From a virus, in the IMG/VR virus record IMGVR_UViG_3300032265_000775, positions 1-21,581 of that record: DNA of 21,581 nucleotides; one strand, 5' to 3'. Made by a program: the position numbers and the translations under genes. Under the pieces are notes generated by a model. It was given only the letters and a program-made list of their open reading frames with translations. It was not told where the DNA came from and ran no database searches. Shown in pieces: positions 7,576 through 14,421 of this stretch; within the stretch, counting starts at the first letter, position 1, and the number at the start of each line of letters is the position of its first letter.

Positions 7576-8124
7576 ATGAGAGCTAAAGAATTCGTCATAG
7601 AAGCTAAGATTGATAAGACTCGTAATGAGGTTAAACCTATTATAAAATCTCTATCTAAAGAAGTTAAAGACGCTAAGAACACACAGTCTATTGCTCCATA
7701 TAAAACTAAAACATTTAAAACTGGTAAGCATGGTGAGCCAACTGGTATTCATCATTATGACCTACACAATCAAACGCAAGATGCGGATGAATATGGTAGT
7801 GAACGCGGAGACATTCCTATCGAAGCACAGGCAGCTATGCCCGGAGCTCTTAGTGTACCAGATCTAGCTAGCGATTTCTATGGTGTGTATCGTATGGGCA
7901 TGGCTATTGCCGCTGGAGATCTCAATGTTGCGTCAGCTGATAACTTTGGTAAGCATCCGTTTGTTATGCCATTTGCTCCCGAAGAGCATGCTAGTGTGAT
8001 AAAAAATATCAAGCGTACAGGACATAAAGTTAAACAAAGAACTACTCCCCAAAGTTTAGAACTATCAACTAATAATGTAGTTAGCCCTGTGGCTAATAAG
8101 AAACGTAACAAGTACGGTATATAA
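7576..8124 (+). CDS. Putative capsid-internal protein with shared C-terminal domain
   Basis: 182 residues from ATG 7576, one base after the previous stop; a GTG at 7567 would add only MYN. The N-terminus MRAKEFVIEAK has VIE before AK, a good prohead-protease-type site. A basic linker (about 11-55) and an acidic, polar stretch lead into residues 87-182, related to the C-termini of the products at 6336 and 8797: an aromatic YGVYRMGMAIA segment, HPFVMPFAPEEHASVIKNI, then the basic tail SPVANKKRNKYGI. No enzyme motif is visible. The last base of its stop is the first base of the Dps start (TAATG). Confidence 0.75.
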   Translation: MRAKEFVIEAKIDKTRNEVKPIIKSLSKEVKDAKNTQSIAPYKTKTFKTGKHGEPTGIHHYDLHNQTQDADEYGSERGDIPIEAQAAMPGALSVPDLASDFYGVYRMGMAIAAGDLNVASADNFGKHPFVMPFAPEEHASVIKNIKRTGHKVKQRTTPQSLELSTNNVVSPVANKKRNKYGI

Positions 8125-8564
8125 TGGAAAATAACAAATATCATCTAGCACTTAAAACTGCATTTGCCAGCGAATTTAGTTTTTATCTAAAAGCACATAA
8201 CTTTCATTGGAACGTAGAAGGTCCTTTGTTTGCTCAGTTGCATGAATTATTTCAAACCATATACGAAGAAGTATACGGTGCCATAGATCCGTTTGCCGAA
8301 CACCTACGTGCTTTACAGATCTATACTCCGGCTAGTCTACAAAAATTCAGTATGTTGTCCACAGTTCAAGATGAAAATGATGTACCTGAGTGGTCTGGTA
8401 TGTTAAAAGAACTATTAGCAGACAGCGAAAAGATGGCTAACATATTCCGTATAACTTTTGACATGGCTGAAAGTGCTGGCGATCATGGATTGAGTAATTT
8501 TCTAGCTGATCGTCAAGATGCACATAAGAAACACAGCTGGATGTTACGAGCGAGCCTTAAATAA
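8124..8564 (+). CDS. dps: Dps-like ferritin (DNA protection during starvation family)
   Basis: A 146-residue four-helix ferritin-like protein. KAHNFHWNVEGPLFAQLHELF and AIDPFAEHLRAL are typical of Dps, which forms a 12-mer that oxidises and stores iron and often coats DNA. By position His28, His40, Asp55 and Glu59 match the inter-subunit ferroxidase residues. The second conserved acid (Asp67 in E. coli, Asp47 in Listeria) is Gln44 here, so the second metal site may be weaker. There is no basic N-terminal extension for DNA binding and no head-targeting peptide. It sits between head-cassette genes, overlapping each neighbour by 1 nt, which suggests late expression. Confidence 0.9.
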   Translation: MENNKYHLALKTAFASEFSFYLKAHNFHWNVEGPLFAQLHELFQTIYEEVYGAIDPFAEHLRALQIYTPASLQKFSMLSTVQDENDVPEWSGMLKELLADSEKMANIFRITFDMAESAGDHGLSNFLADRQDAHKKHSWMLRASLK

Positions 8565-8800
8565 TGGATGATCTATCACGTCTTAAGAAACTAGCGGGCA
8601 TTACAGAGTTTAAAGGTCTGCAACCTTACGGCGGAAGTAACATTAGTATAACTGGTACAGAGAAAAGAATTATAGAACGTGAACAGAACATACAACCAGG
8701 AACCGAAGAATGGTTTAAGTTATGGTTTAGTTTACCCAAGTTTATGGGTGGTGAACCAGCGTACATTCCCGGTAGTCCAGGATTTAGGAATAGAAAATGA
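8564..8800 (+). CDS. Small conserved T4-like phage protein, function unknown
   Basis: A 78-residue protein. SNISITGTEKRIIEREQNIQPGTEEWFKLWFSLP (residues 25-58) resembles a small protein I recall from many marine T4-like phages, of unknown role. The N-terminal MDDLSRLKKLAGI matches a recurring R-(I/L)-K-x-(L/V)-(A/T) motif also found at the ends of the proteins at 9721 and 11516. It overlaps dps by 1 nt and the next gene by 4 nt (ATGA), so it is part of the same message. No signal or membrane segment. Confidence 0.75.
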   Translation: MDDLSRLKKLAGITEFKGLQPYGGSNISITGTEKRIIEREQNIQPGTEEWFKLWFSLPKFMGGEPAYIPGSPGFRNRK

Positions 8801-9213
8801 AGATGTCCGATTTGTTAAATGAAGATGTAGGCGGCGATTCGTCTGACAGCGGAATTGGACAGGGTAATACTGGAAGTAGTATAGCCGCTAACAAGGGGAA
8901 AATACATCCACATCATAATGCCGCTATTAAAAATCTAGCACATTTTCCAGGTCTGCCTGGACATTATTATGATATGTATAGATTTGGGGTACACATGGCC
9001 GGGGCTCATAATGATCCAGCACCAGCAGGGCCGGCTGCCAACGAACTTATGACTGCGGCCTATACTGAAGCAGATGCAGAAATTATTAATAATAGTCGTA
9101 AAGCAATGGGGTTAAAAATTGGTATGTTATCAAGTTCTGAAAGTAAGGAACCTGAAGAAACAAACATAACTAGTCCTATAGCTAATAAAAAACGTAACAG
9201 ATACGGAGTTTAA
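8797..9213 (+). CDS. Putative capsid-internal protein with shared C-terminal domain
   Basis: 138 residues, starting within the previous stop (ATGA); ATG 8803 is an equally possible start. MKMSDLLNEDV carries L-N-E before D, compatible with prohead-protease cleavage. A Gly/Ser/Asp-rich linker is followed by residues 44-138, homologous to the C-termini of the products at 6336 and 7576: FPGLPGHYYDMYRFGVHMAG, a short helical part, then SKEPEETNITSPIANKKRNRYGV. The SKEP-acidic-T stretch is shared with the 6336 product almost residue for residue. This protein is little more than a targeting peptide plus the shared domain, so it may show that domain's minimal form. Confidence 0.75.
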   Translation: MKMSDLLNEDVGGDSSDSGIGQGNTGSSIAANKGKIHPHHNAAIKNLAHFPGLPGHYYDMYRFGVHMAGAHNDPAPAGPAANELMTAAYTEADAEIINNSRKAMGLKIGMLSSSESKEPEETNITSPIANKKRNRYGV

Positions 9214-9214
9214 T

Positions 9215-9694
9215 ATGAGGATTAAAGAGTTATTAGAAAATAGACACGGGTATGACGACAGCGGTATGAGTCTTGCTCCTGGAAATGACGAAGGCGAAGA
9301 TTCATGGGATTACAGTGCGGCACATGACAGGATTGGTGCTGGCGATCCTCGTAGACATCGCCAATATTCAAAGCAAGCTGATGTGCCACATGATGTACAT
9401 ATCAACGGTAAAAAGTGGAAAACATTTGGATCACACGGTCACGCTAGCAATGTTGCTAAAAAGATCAAGGGCGCAACTGTACATAAATCATTAGAAGAAT
9501 CAGCTACAGCGGGAGCAACAAGTTCAGCTAATATAGCCACAGTAGTAAACCCTGATTATGCTAATAATGCTAACAATAAGCCTGTAAAAAGCGTTAATGC
9601 ACTAGATCAAGACGAAGTTAGCTTGTTTGGTGCGCCAATGGAAAACATAAAAAATGCGTCAGGTAAGAAAGCCTCTATAATCAAAAGACGCTAA
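9215..9694 (+). CDS. Putative capsid-internal protein, MRIKELLE N-terminus
   Basis: 159 residues. The N-terminus MRIKELLENR is the clearest example of the repeated head-targeting pattern (LLE before N). A highly acidic, Gly/Asp-rich part (11-45) is followed by VHINGKKWKTFGSHGHASNVAKKI (61-84), a small IxGKxWKTF motif recalled from other marine-phage proteins. SLEESATAGATSSANIATVVNP (92-112) contains a second possible phi-x-E site (L93-E-E95). The end is strongly basic (KKASIIKRR). No fold or activity is recognised. It starts 1 nt after the previous stop and ends the first late operon. Confidence 0.72.
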   Translation: MRIKELLENRHGYDDSGMSLAPGNDEGEDSWDYSAAHDRIGAGDPRRHRQYSKQADVPHDVHINGKKWKTFGSHGHASNVAKKIKGATVHKSLEESATAGATSSANIATVVNPDYANNANNKPVKSVNALDQDEVSLFGAPMENIKNASGKKASIIKRR

Positions 9695-9698
9695 ATAT
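9691..9698 (+). promoter_or_regulatory. Candidate T4-type late promoter (CTAAATAT)
   Basis: CTAAATATATATAG overlaps the stop codon of the preceding gene. It differs from the T4 late core TATAAATA only in the first bases and shares TAAATA with the motif at 4674. A good SD (GGAG at 9711-9714, 6 nt before the ATG) follows, leaving a very short leader. It would serve the three large proteins at 9721-14015. The AT-rich composition makes chance occurrence possible. Confidence 0.4.
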
Positions 9699-9720
9699 AT
9701 ATAGAAAACGGAGTATACTC

Positions 9721-11511
9721 ATGCCATCAGAATTAGACCAAATGAATCAAGGAATGGATCAAGACCCAACAATGGGATTAGATTCACCAGAACAAACCAT
9801 CGGATTACACGGCGGTGAAGCGGATAGAGAAGGCGAAATGGCCAAGATCGATCTACAGAAAATTGCATCATACGCACAAAAGTTAGACGAAAAAATGCAA
9901 GACGAAGACCAGCTAGAAGCCTGGGTACAGAAAAAGATCGCAGTTTCAGCAGAAAATCTAGCATCAGTTTATCATTATCTAGCTTATGAAATGCAAATCA
10001 ATGAATATGCAGAAATGCTAAAGAATACTGGTATGCTAAGTGAAGGTCAGCAAAGTGCTCCGTTAATCCGTAAAATCATGGAAGCTAAAAAGAAAGTTGC
10101 AGAGCTAAAGAAAGCACAAGCTGAAAAAGTAAAGGCCGGCAAACAAGAAAAGATGGACGAAAGTATGATGGAACCATGCTCAGCTTGCGGTGGTCACGGT
10201 CATGTTGAGAAGCGTATTCCAGAAGAAGTTAAAGCTAAAGCTGAAAAATATAATCGTTTAACCAAGGCTATGAAAGCCGCACACAAGCGTTTAGATGCTA
10301 ATCATAACGGTATTCCAGATGATGAAGAACTAGAAGAAGCTAATTTTGACGGCGAACGTGGTGGCGATCAAGACACATCTAGCAAGTTTAACAAACAAAA
10401 AACATCAACCGGAACACGTTATACACGCAAGTCGAGCACGTTTAGCGATGAGCATGATGGCGGATCAGGTATAAAGAGCCATGCTAAATCAAAGTCGGCT
10501 GCTGAAAAGAAATCACAAGCTCCGGAACAAAAACAATCTCCTAAAAGTGCTAAGACATGGGGCATGAAAGGCGGTGAAAAGTTTGACAATCGAGACAAGG
10601 AAAAATCAGTTAATGAAGCTAAAATGACTGCTGGTCAAAAAGCTCATCACCATGCTCACATGTATGCTGATTGCCATAAGAAAGGTCAACTAGAAATGGC
10701 TATGCATCACCTAGAAGAATGTGAAGCATGTGGTGGTAAGATACATCACGGTGCTATGGGTGAGTGCTATCATACACATCCAGAAATGAACAATGGACAA
10801 ATGTATGAATGCGGCACTAAGTCTATCATGCCATCTACTATGTACGAAGCTAAGAAATGCTGTTGCGAAACTAAGGGCAAAGAAAAATGTCCAGTACACA
10901 GTCCAAAAAAGATGGATGAGGCTAAACCAACAAAATTTGATAAATCCCAATACGACGGCGATAGAGAAGAGCCAGCTGATAGTAAATCAAAGCCTCACCC
11001 AAAAGGTCATTTGAATAAAATGCTACGTAAAAAATTGGGTGAGCCTGAAAAGAAAGTTGATGAGTCTAAACCAAGTGCAGGACTAAGTGCCGCTAAGAAA
11101 TCTGCCGTTGTAAAGAAAGCTAAGGCCGGTGGAGACATTGGTAAGCCAGGTAAGAGTTTTGACAAGGTAGCCAAGGCTGCTGGTGGTGGTGAGAAAGGTG
11201 AGAAGATTGCCGCAGCCGCTATGTGGAAAAACATGAAAGAAACTGTTGCTTACATCGCTGAAAAAGCAAAAGCTACTAAAGACTTGCCAGGCAAGCAAGA
11301 GAAATTAGATGTTAACCATAATGGCAAAATTGATGGCGATGACTTGGCTAAACTACGTGCTGGTAAAAAAGAAGCTACTAAAGAAAGTTCTGAAGTATCA
11401 CGTTTGAAAGAAGTAACTGGACGTTTGAATGTTTTTGATAAGCCAGGACATATTAACGAAAGCTCAGATGTTAATCAGATCCGTGCATTAACGCAACGCC
11501 TATTGGGATAA
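9721..11511 (+). CDS. Large modular, possibly self-segmented virion/head protein with EF-hand-like and Cys/His-rich parts
   Basis: A 596-residue modular protein, not recognised as a whole. Residues 62-100 (DQLEAWVQKKIAVSAENLASVYHYLAYEM) are a helical motif recalled from marine-phage virion proteins. CSACGGHGH at 153-161 and a Cys/His-rich stretch at 309-393 (including CEACGG, KCCCE, ECYHTH) could bind zinc. DANHNGIPDDEE (192-203) and DVNHNGKIDGDD (530-541) match calcium-binding EF-hand/dockerin loops at positions 1, 3, 5, 9 and 12. Residues about 473-505 are a GKPGKSFDKVAKAAGG-type domain. Junctions repeatedly read phi-x-E-(A/S)-K (VNEAK 297, MYEAK 374, MDEAK 398, VDESK 446, also IMEAK 119). 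The end is IRALTQRLLG. Low-complexity Lys/Ala/Glu linkers dominate. Confidence 0.75.
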   Translation: MPSELDQMNQGMDQDPTMGLDSPEQTIGLHGGEADREGEMAKIDLQKIASYAQKLDEKMQDEDQLEAWVQKKIAVSAENLASVYHYLAYEMQINEYAEMLKNTGMLSEGQQSAPLIRKIMEAKKKVAELKKAQAEKVKAGKQEKMDESMMEPCSACGGHGHVEKRIPEEVKAKAEKYNRLTKAMKAAHKRLDANHNGIPDDEELEEANFDGERGGDQDTSSKFNKQKTSTGTRYTRKSSTFSDEHDGGSGIKSHAKSKSAAEKKSQAPEQKQSPKSAKTWGMKGGEKFDNRDKEKSVNEAKMTAGQKAHHHAHMYADCHKKGQLEMAMHHLEECEACGGKIHHGAMGECYHTHPEMNNGQMYECGTKSIMPSTMYEAKKCCCETKGKEKCPVHSPKKMDEAKPTKFDKSQYDGDREEPADSKSKPHPKGHLNKMLRKKLGEPEKKVDESKPSAGLSAAKKSAVVKKAKAGGDIGKPGKSFDKVAKAAGGGEKGEKIAAAAMWKNMKETVAYIAEKAKATKDLPGKQEKLDVNHNGKIDGDDLAKLRAGKKEATKESSEVSRLKEVTGRLNVFDKPGHINESSDVNQIRALTQRLLG

Positions 11512-11515
11512 TACT

Positions 11516-12574
11516 ATGGGCATAGCATACGATCTACTAAGAGAGTTTGTAGAGCAAGGTATAATAGAGGCTCTTGACAATGATCAAGATTTAGCCGCAT
11601 ACTATACCTCTGCACTAACTCGATTATTAACTCAAGCTACTGAACCTTGGGAAAAAATCCAACTTCAAAAACGTATCGAAGCAGTCGGCAATGGTGACCT
11701 ACCAAGATCTGCTAACGGTGGACCTATACCTATATTACCCCCTAAAGAATGGGAAGCCAAAACAAGTCCTAAAATTATTGCCAGAATAGTCGGTAAAGAT
11801 GGCATGAGTCCAGAGTATCTAAAGACACACGGGTCAATATTAGATCGTACTCTTGATTTTATTGGACTTGAAGACTGGAATCCTGAGCAGGCAAAACTAG
11901 ATCGTTTACAAGCTCTACGAGATAAACAACACCCAGCATTAAATGTTCGAGGTGAACTAAGTCCCGAAGAAGAACGCGAATATCAAAAACTTCAACGTGA
12001 TTTAAAAGGCAATGATGATGCTAAATCAATAGATCCAGATATCGATAAACCGTTACATACTGGGGGCAGTAGTGCTAGTCTAACAGGTATGTGGTCAGTT
12101 CCTGATCCTGTAGACCTTGACGAAGATGCTACCAATGTTGGAGACTTTAGCGGGTCAAGAGGCCAAGTAGAAATATTTCTAACATACAGTAGTGGCCTAT
12201 ACAATCCCAGCACACTAACCCCTATTGCAATCACTCCAACTTTATCATTGACTCCTACAAGTACACCTTATAAGCAAGGCGAAGATATGAATGCATGGAT
12301 TATGTCAAATCTAAAAGCGGCCAATGCAAAGTTACCTAAAGAGTTACAAGTTAGTGATGATAAGTTAAGCCAATTAGGCGGTCTAACAAAATATGTTCCA
12401 CATGCCGATCCTGAAAATTTATCAAATTTACAAGGACAACTTGCCGATGCTAAAAGCAAAGGTTATGGTCCAGATGTAACTGATACACTGCAAGCCCAGA
12501 TCAATTCAACATCACCGATGCAAGAAAGTTTAGATAGAATTAAATCTTTAACAAGTCGTCTACTAAAAGGTTAA
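11516..12574 (+). CDS. Unknown phage protein, probably virion-associated
   Basis: 352 residues, not recognised. A helical N-terminus (MGIAYDLLREFVEQGIIEALDND) is followed by a charged region with RLQALRDKQHP and SPEEEREYQKLQRDL helices (130-165), a polar Gly/Ser stretch, a Thr/Pro/Ser-rich segment (TLTPIAITPTLSLTPTSTP, about 231-250) and a helical end. The last residues ESLDRIKSLTSRLLKG repeat the C-terminus of the previous gene product (DVNQIRALTQRLLG). The stop-start junctions before and after this gene share the 11-nt string TAATACTATGG. Position between two modular proteins and late-operon membership suggest a virion or core role. Confidence 0.65.
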   Translation: MGIAYDLLREFVEQGIIEALDNDQDLAAYYTSALTRLLTQATEPWEKIQLQKRIEAVGNGDLPRSANGGPIPILPPKEWEAKTSPKIIARIVGKDGMSPEYLKTHGSILDRTLDFIGLEDWNPEQAKLDRLQALRDKQHPALNVRGELSPEEEREYQKLQRDLKGNDDAKSIDPDIDKPLHTGGSSASLTGMWSVPDPVDLDEDATNVGDFSGSRGQVEIFLTYSSGLYNPSTLTPIAITPTLSLTPTSTPYKQGEDMNAWIMSNLKAANAKLPKELQVSDDKLSQLGGLTKYVPHADPENLSNLQGQLADAKSKGYGPDVTDTLQAQINSTSPMQESLDRIKSLTSRLLKG

Positions 12575-12578
12575 TACT

Positions 12579-14015
12579 ATGGACATGAAACGTATTCTAC
12601 AAGCGATGGACAGTGTTCCTACTAAGCCAGTAGAAGGCATTTCAAACATGGCTAAGTTTTTATCAGTTGTAGATAAAAATGCAGATGTTCAAATATTACA
12701 AGAAGCCAAAAATCCTCACAAAGTAACATTGCCAGTACAGATGGCAATGCAACATTATCAACAACCTGAAGTTCAATCTAAGCCTATTCCAGAAAAGAAG
12801 GTTAGTATTCTCAAAGGTTACTATCAATCAGTTGAGGAAGAAATTGCAGAAGAACAAACTAATAAGCGTCAATTAATTAATCAATACGCTAGTACTATTG
12901 CAGAACGTGTATTGATGAAAGAAAACGCTAATCCTGCACAACCAGCTGCCATTGCCATTGCCAAGAGAAAATCTGGCAAATATAATAAGGATGGCAAGCG
13001 TATAAGAGAAAATGAAATCCCGGGGCATAGTATGGGATTCACTGGCGGAGTTGGTCCGGGTATAGGTAACTATAAAGTAGATGAAAATCCACTTGTTGAT
13101 TTTAATAAAGATGACCCTATTAAAACAGGTGTTCAGCTTCCTGGACTTAATCCTGGAACAATTGAATATCGTATAATGCGAGCCCGTGGTCAAATTAAAG
13201 ACTTAGCAAGACGTGTGGATAGTAATGAACTAATAGTATGGGAAAGTATTGCACGACAGTTTCCGGAACTAGCTGATAATATGCGATTAATTGAACACGG
13301 TATCCAGGAACTAGCAAAAAAGCGTAAGAAAGGTGGACGAGGAGTCCATAACATAGATAAACATATCGGCGAAACAGCTTCTATCAAAGCAACTAACGCT
13401 AGAATTAAAGAATCAAAAAAAAAGACTTTAAAAAATAGTAATCCTTGCTGGAAGGGCTATCATCCAGTAGGTACTAAAAAGAAAGCAGGCCGTACAGTTC
13501 CTAATTGTGTGCCTAGAGAATCAATCAACGAAGTCAATCTAGGTAGCGAACTCAAAACTACCGGTCAATACGTAGCACCAAGTCTAGCACTATTAGGACT
13601 TCCTAATATCAGTTTCTTTACTCCAATCGTTAAAGACTTTCCATATTACACCTATTGGGATTTATTAAGTGATATGGGAATTGTAGCGGCTACGTTTGCC
13701 GCGGGGACACTTGCGGCTCCTGAAACTCTAGGTGCTAGCGAGGCTGCCGCTATAGTGGCTGCCGCTCCTCGTATTACTCGAATGATTAAAGTAGCAGAAG
13801 TTGTAATCAAGAGTATAAGATTATTTGTTCCTGATATGCCTAGTATCGTAAAAGCTGTTAGACAAATAGCTAAAATGAATCCAGGCGAACTAACGCAATT
13901 CATTAAAATAGCAAGTACTACTGGCGTCCAATCCGCATTATTAAATATTGGCATTAACTTTGGTATTAGTAAAGTTTCACCCAAAGACGACACTGCTCAA
14001 CCCCCTTTAAAATAA
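12579..14015 (+). CDS. Putative virion protein with PCWKGY-NCVP motif and hydrophobic C-terminal region
   Basis: 478 residues. ILQEAK (39-44) is a phi-x-E-A-K site like those of the head-cassette proteins, so a 42-residue propeptide is possible. Residues 187-260 form a charged helical domain (PGTIEYRIMRARGQIKDLARRVD). NPCWKGYHPVGTKKKAGRTVPNCVP (288-312) is a two-cysteine motif recalled from many marine-phage virion proteins, function unknown. Residues about 330-400 are unusually apolar (LALLGLPNISFF; GIVAATFAAGTLAAPETL; AAAIVAAAP), and further hydrophobic helices run to 465, so the C-terminal third could insert in or span a membrane, or form a buried helical bundle. The gene closes the late block. 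Confidence 0.68.
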   Translation: MDMKRILQAMDSVPTKPVEGISNMAKFLSVVDKNADVQILQEAKNPHKVTLPVQMAMQHYQQPEVQSKPIPEKKVSILKGYYQSVEEEIAEEQTNKRQLINQYASTIAERVLMKENANPAQPAAIAIAKRKSGKYNKDGKRIRENEIPGHSMGFTGGVGPGIGNYKVDENPLVDFNKDDPIKTGVQLPGLNPGTIEYRIMRARGQIKDLARRVDSNELIVWESIARQFPELADNMRLIEHGIQELAKKRKKGGRGVHNIDKHIGETASIKATNARIKESKKKTLKNSNPCWKGYHPVGTKKKAGRTVPNCVPRESINEVNLGSELKTTGQYVAPSLALLGLPNISFFTPIVKDFPYYTYWDLLSDMGIVAATFAAGTLAAPETLGASEAAAIVAAAPRITRMIKVAEVVIKSIRLFVPDMPSIVKAVRQIAKMNPGELTQFIKIASTTGVQSALLNIGINFGISKVSPKDDTAQPPLK

Positions 14016-14021
14016 TTCGAG

Positions 14022-14041
14022 CAGATAAAAATTTTTATCTG
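14022..14041. repeat. Perfect 20-nt palindrome upstream of the dsbA-like gene
   Basis: CAGATAAAAA is followed immediately by its reverse complement TTTTTATCTG. As RNA it gives an 8-bp AT-rich stem with a 4-nt loop, followed by TTGCTTTC rather than a pure T-run, so it is a weak terminator at best. Read as DNA it is a symmetric operator-like site. It begins 7 nt after the preceding stop and abuts the promoter -35 box. Confidence 0.6.
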
Positions 14042-14070
14042 TTGCTTTCAAATGATAATTAGTATATAAT
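14042..14070 (+). promoter_or_regulatory. Sigma-70-type promoter for the dsbA-like gene
   Basis: TTGCTT (14042-14047) and TATAAT (14065-14070) with 17-nt spacing. The -10 is perfect and preceded by TA; the -35 has 4 of 6 matches. The predicted start near 14077 leaves a leader of about 14 nt with AAAGGAG (14078-14084) 6 nt before the ATG. The -35 box touches the end of the palindrome at 14022-14041, so a protein bound there would block polymerase. Confidence 0.7.
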
Positions 14071-14090
14071 AGGCTATAAAGGAGATTTCA

Positions 14091-14348
14091 ATGTCAGGAC
14101 GCAATTATGGTGCAGAAGAAAAGGCAAAACTAGAAAGATTAATTTCAGAAGGCAGTACAGTACTACGTGAAGTTGAAGATTTAACCGAAGGCTTAAAAGA
14201 AACAGTTAAGGCAGTCGCAGAAGAGTTACAAATCAAACCATCAGTAATTAATAAAGCTATTAAGATTGCTCACAAAGGCGATTGGAAAGCTCACAATGCT
14301 GATTGGGAAGAGATTGAAGCTATTTTAGATATTACTAAACGTATCTAA
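14091..14348 (+). CDS. dsbA: DsbA-like double-stranded DNA-binding protein
   Basis: An 85-residue helical protein with a strong SD (AAAGGAG). The second half, VKAVAEELQIKPSVINKAIKIAHKGDW...EEIEAILDI, parallels T4 DsbA (IRAKDELGVDGKMFNRLLALYHKDN...EEVVELYD), a dsDNA-binding protein that stimulates late transcription and lies in the replication/late-transcription gene cluster. This is the phage DsbA, unrelated to the bacterial disulfide oxidoreductase. Similar small proteins precede replication genes in cyanophages. The match is moderate and from memory; a general helix-turn-helix role is the alternative. Confidence 0.6.
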   Translation: MSGRNYGAEEKAKLERLISEGSTVLREVEDLTEGLKETVKAVAEELQIKPSVINKAIKIAHKGDWKAHNADWEEIEAILDITKRI

Positions 14349-14370
14349 TAAGTAATAAAGAGAAAGGCCA

Positions 14371-14421
14371 GCGGGCCATAAACCGCATGTTAGGTATTTG
14401 TCAGCCTAAAATGACATAAGG
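14371..14421 (+). promoter_or_regulatory. Two-hairpin leader of gp43, candidate autogenous translational operator
   Basis: GCGG (14371-14374) pairs with CCGC (14383-14386) around loop GCCATAAA. TGTCA (14399-14403) pairs with TGACA (14412-14416) around loop GCCTAAAA. Both loops are 8 nt and nearly alike. The second stem ends 1 nt before the SD AAGG (14418-14421) of the polymerase gene. T4 and RB69 gp43 repress their own translation by binding a hairpin with a 5-bp stem and 8-nt loop next to the SD. An alternative pairing, TTAGG (14390-14394) with CCTAA (14405-14409), excludes the second hairpin. Function is inferred from position and shape. Confidence 0.55.

Noticed and set aside
8113-8126. 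TATATAATG at the end of the 7576 gene read as a promoter -10
   Set aside because: No -35 at suitable distance; the bases encode the conserved YGI tail and the stop-start overlap.
10711-11298. Several alternative-frame ORFs (10793-11014 +, 10711-10950 -, 11007-11234 -, 11083-11298 -) within the 596-residue gene
   Set aside because: They arise from low-complexity Lys/Ala codons in the main frame and have no SD or domain.
14366-14377. GGCC-AGCG-GGCC hairpin as a terminator of the dsbA-like gene
   Set aside because: Only 4 bp, no T-run after it, and it competes with the GCGG/CCGC hairpin that better fits a regulatory pair.
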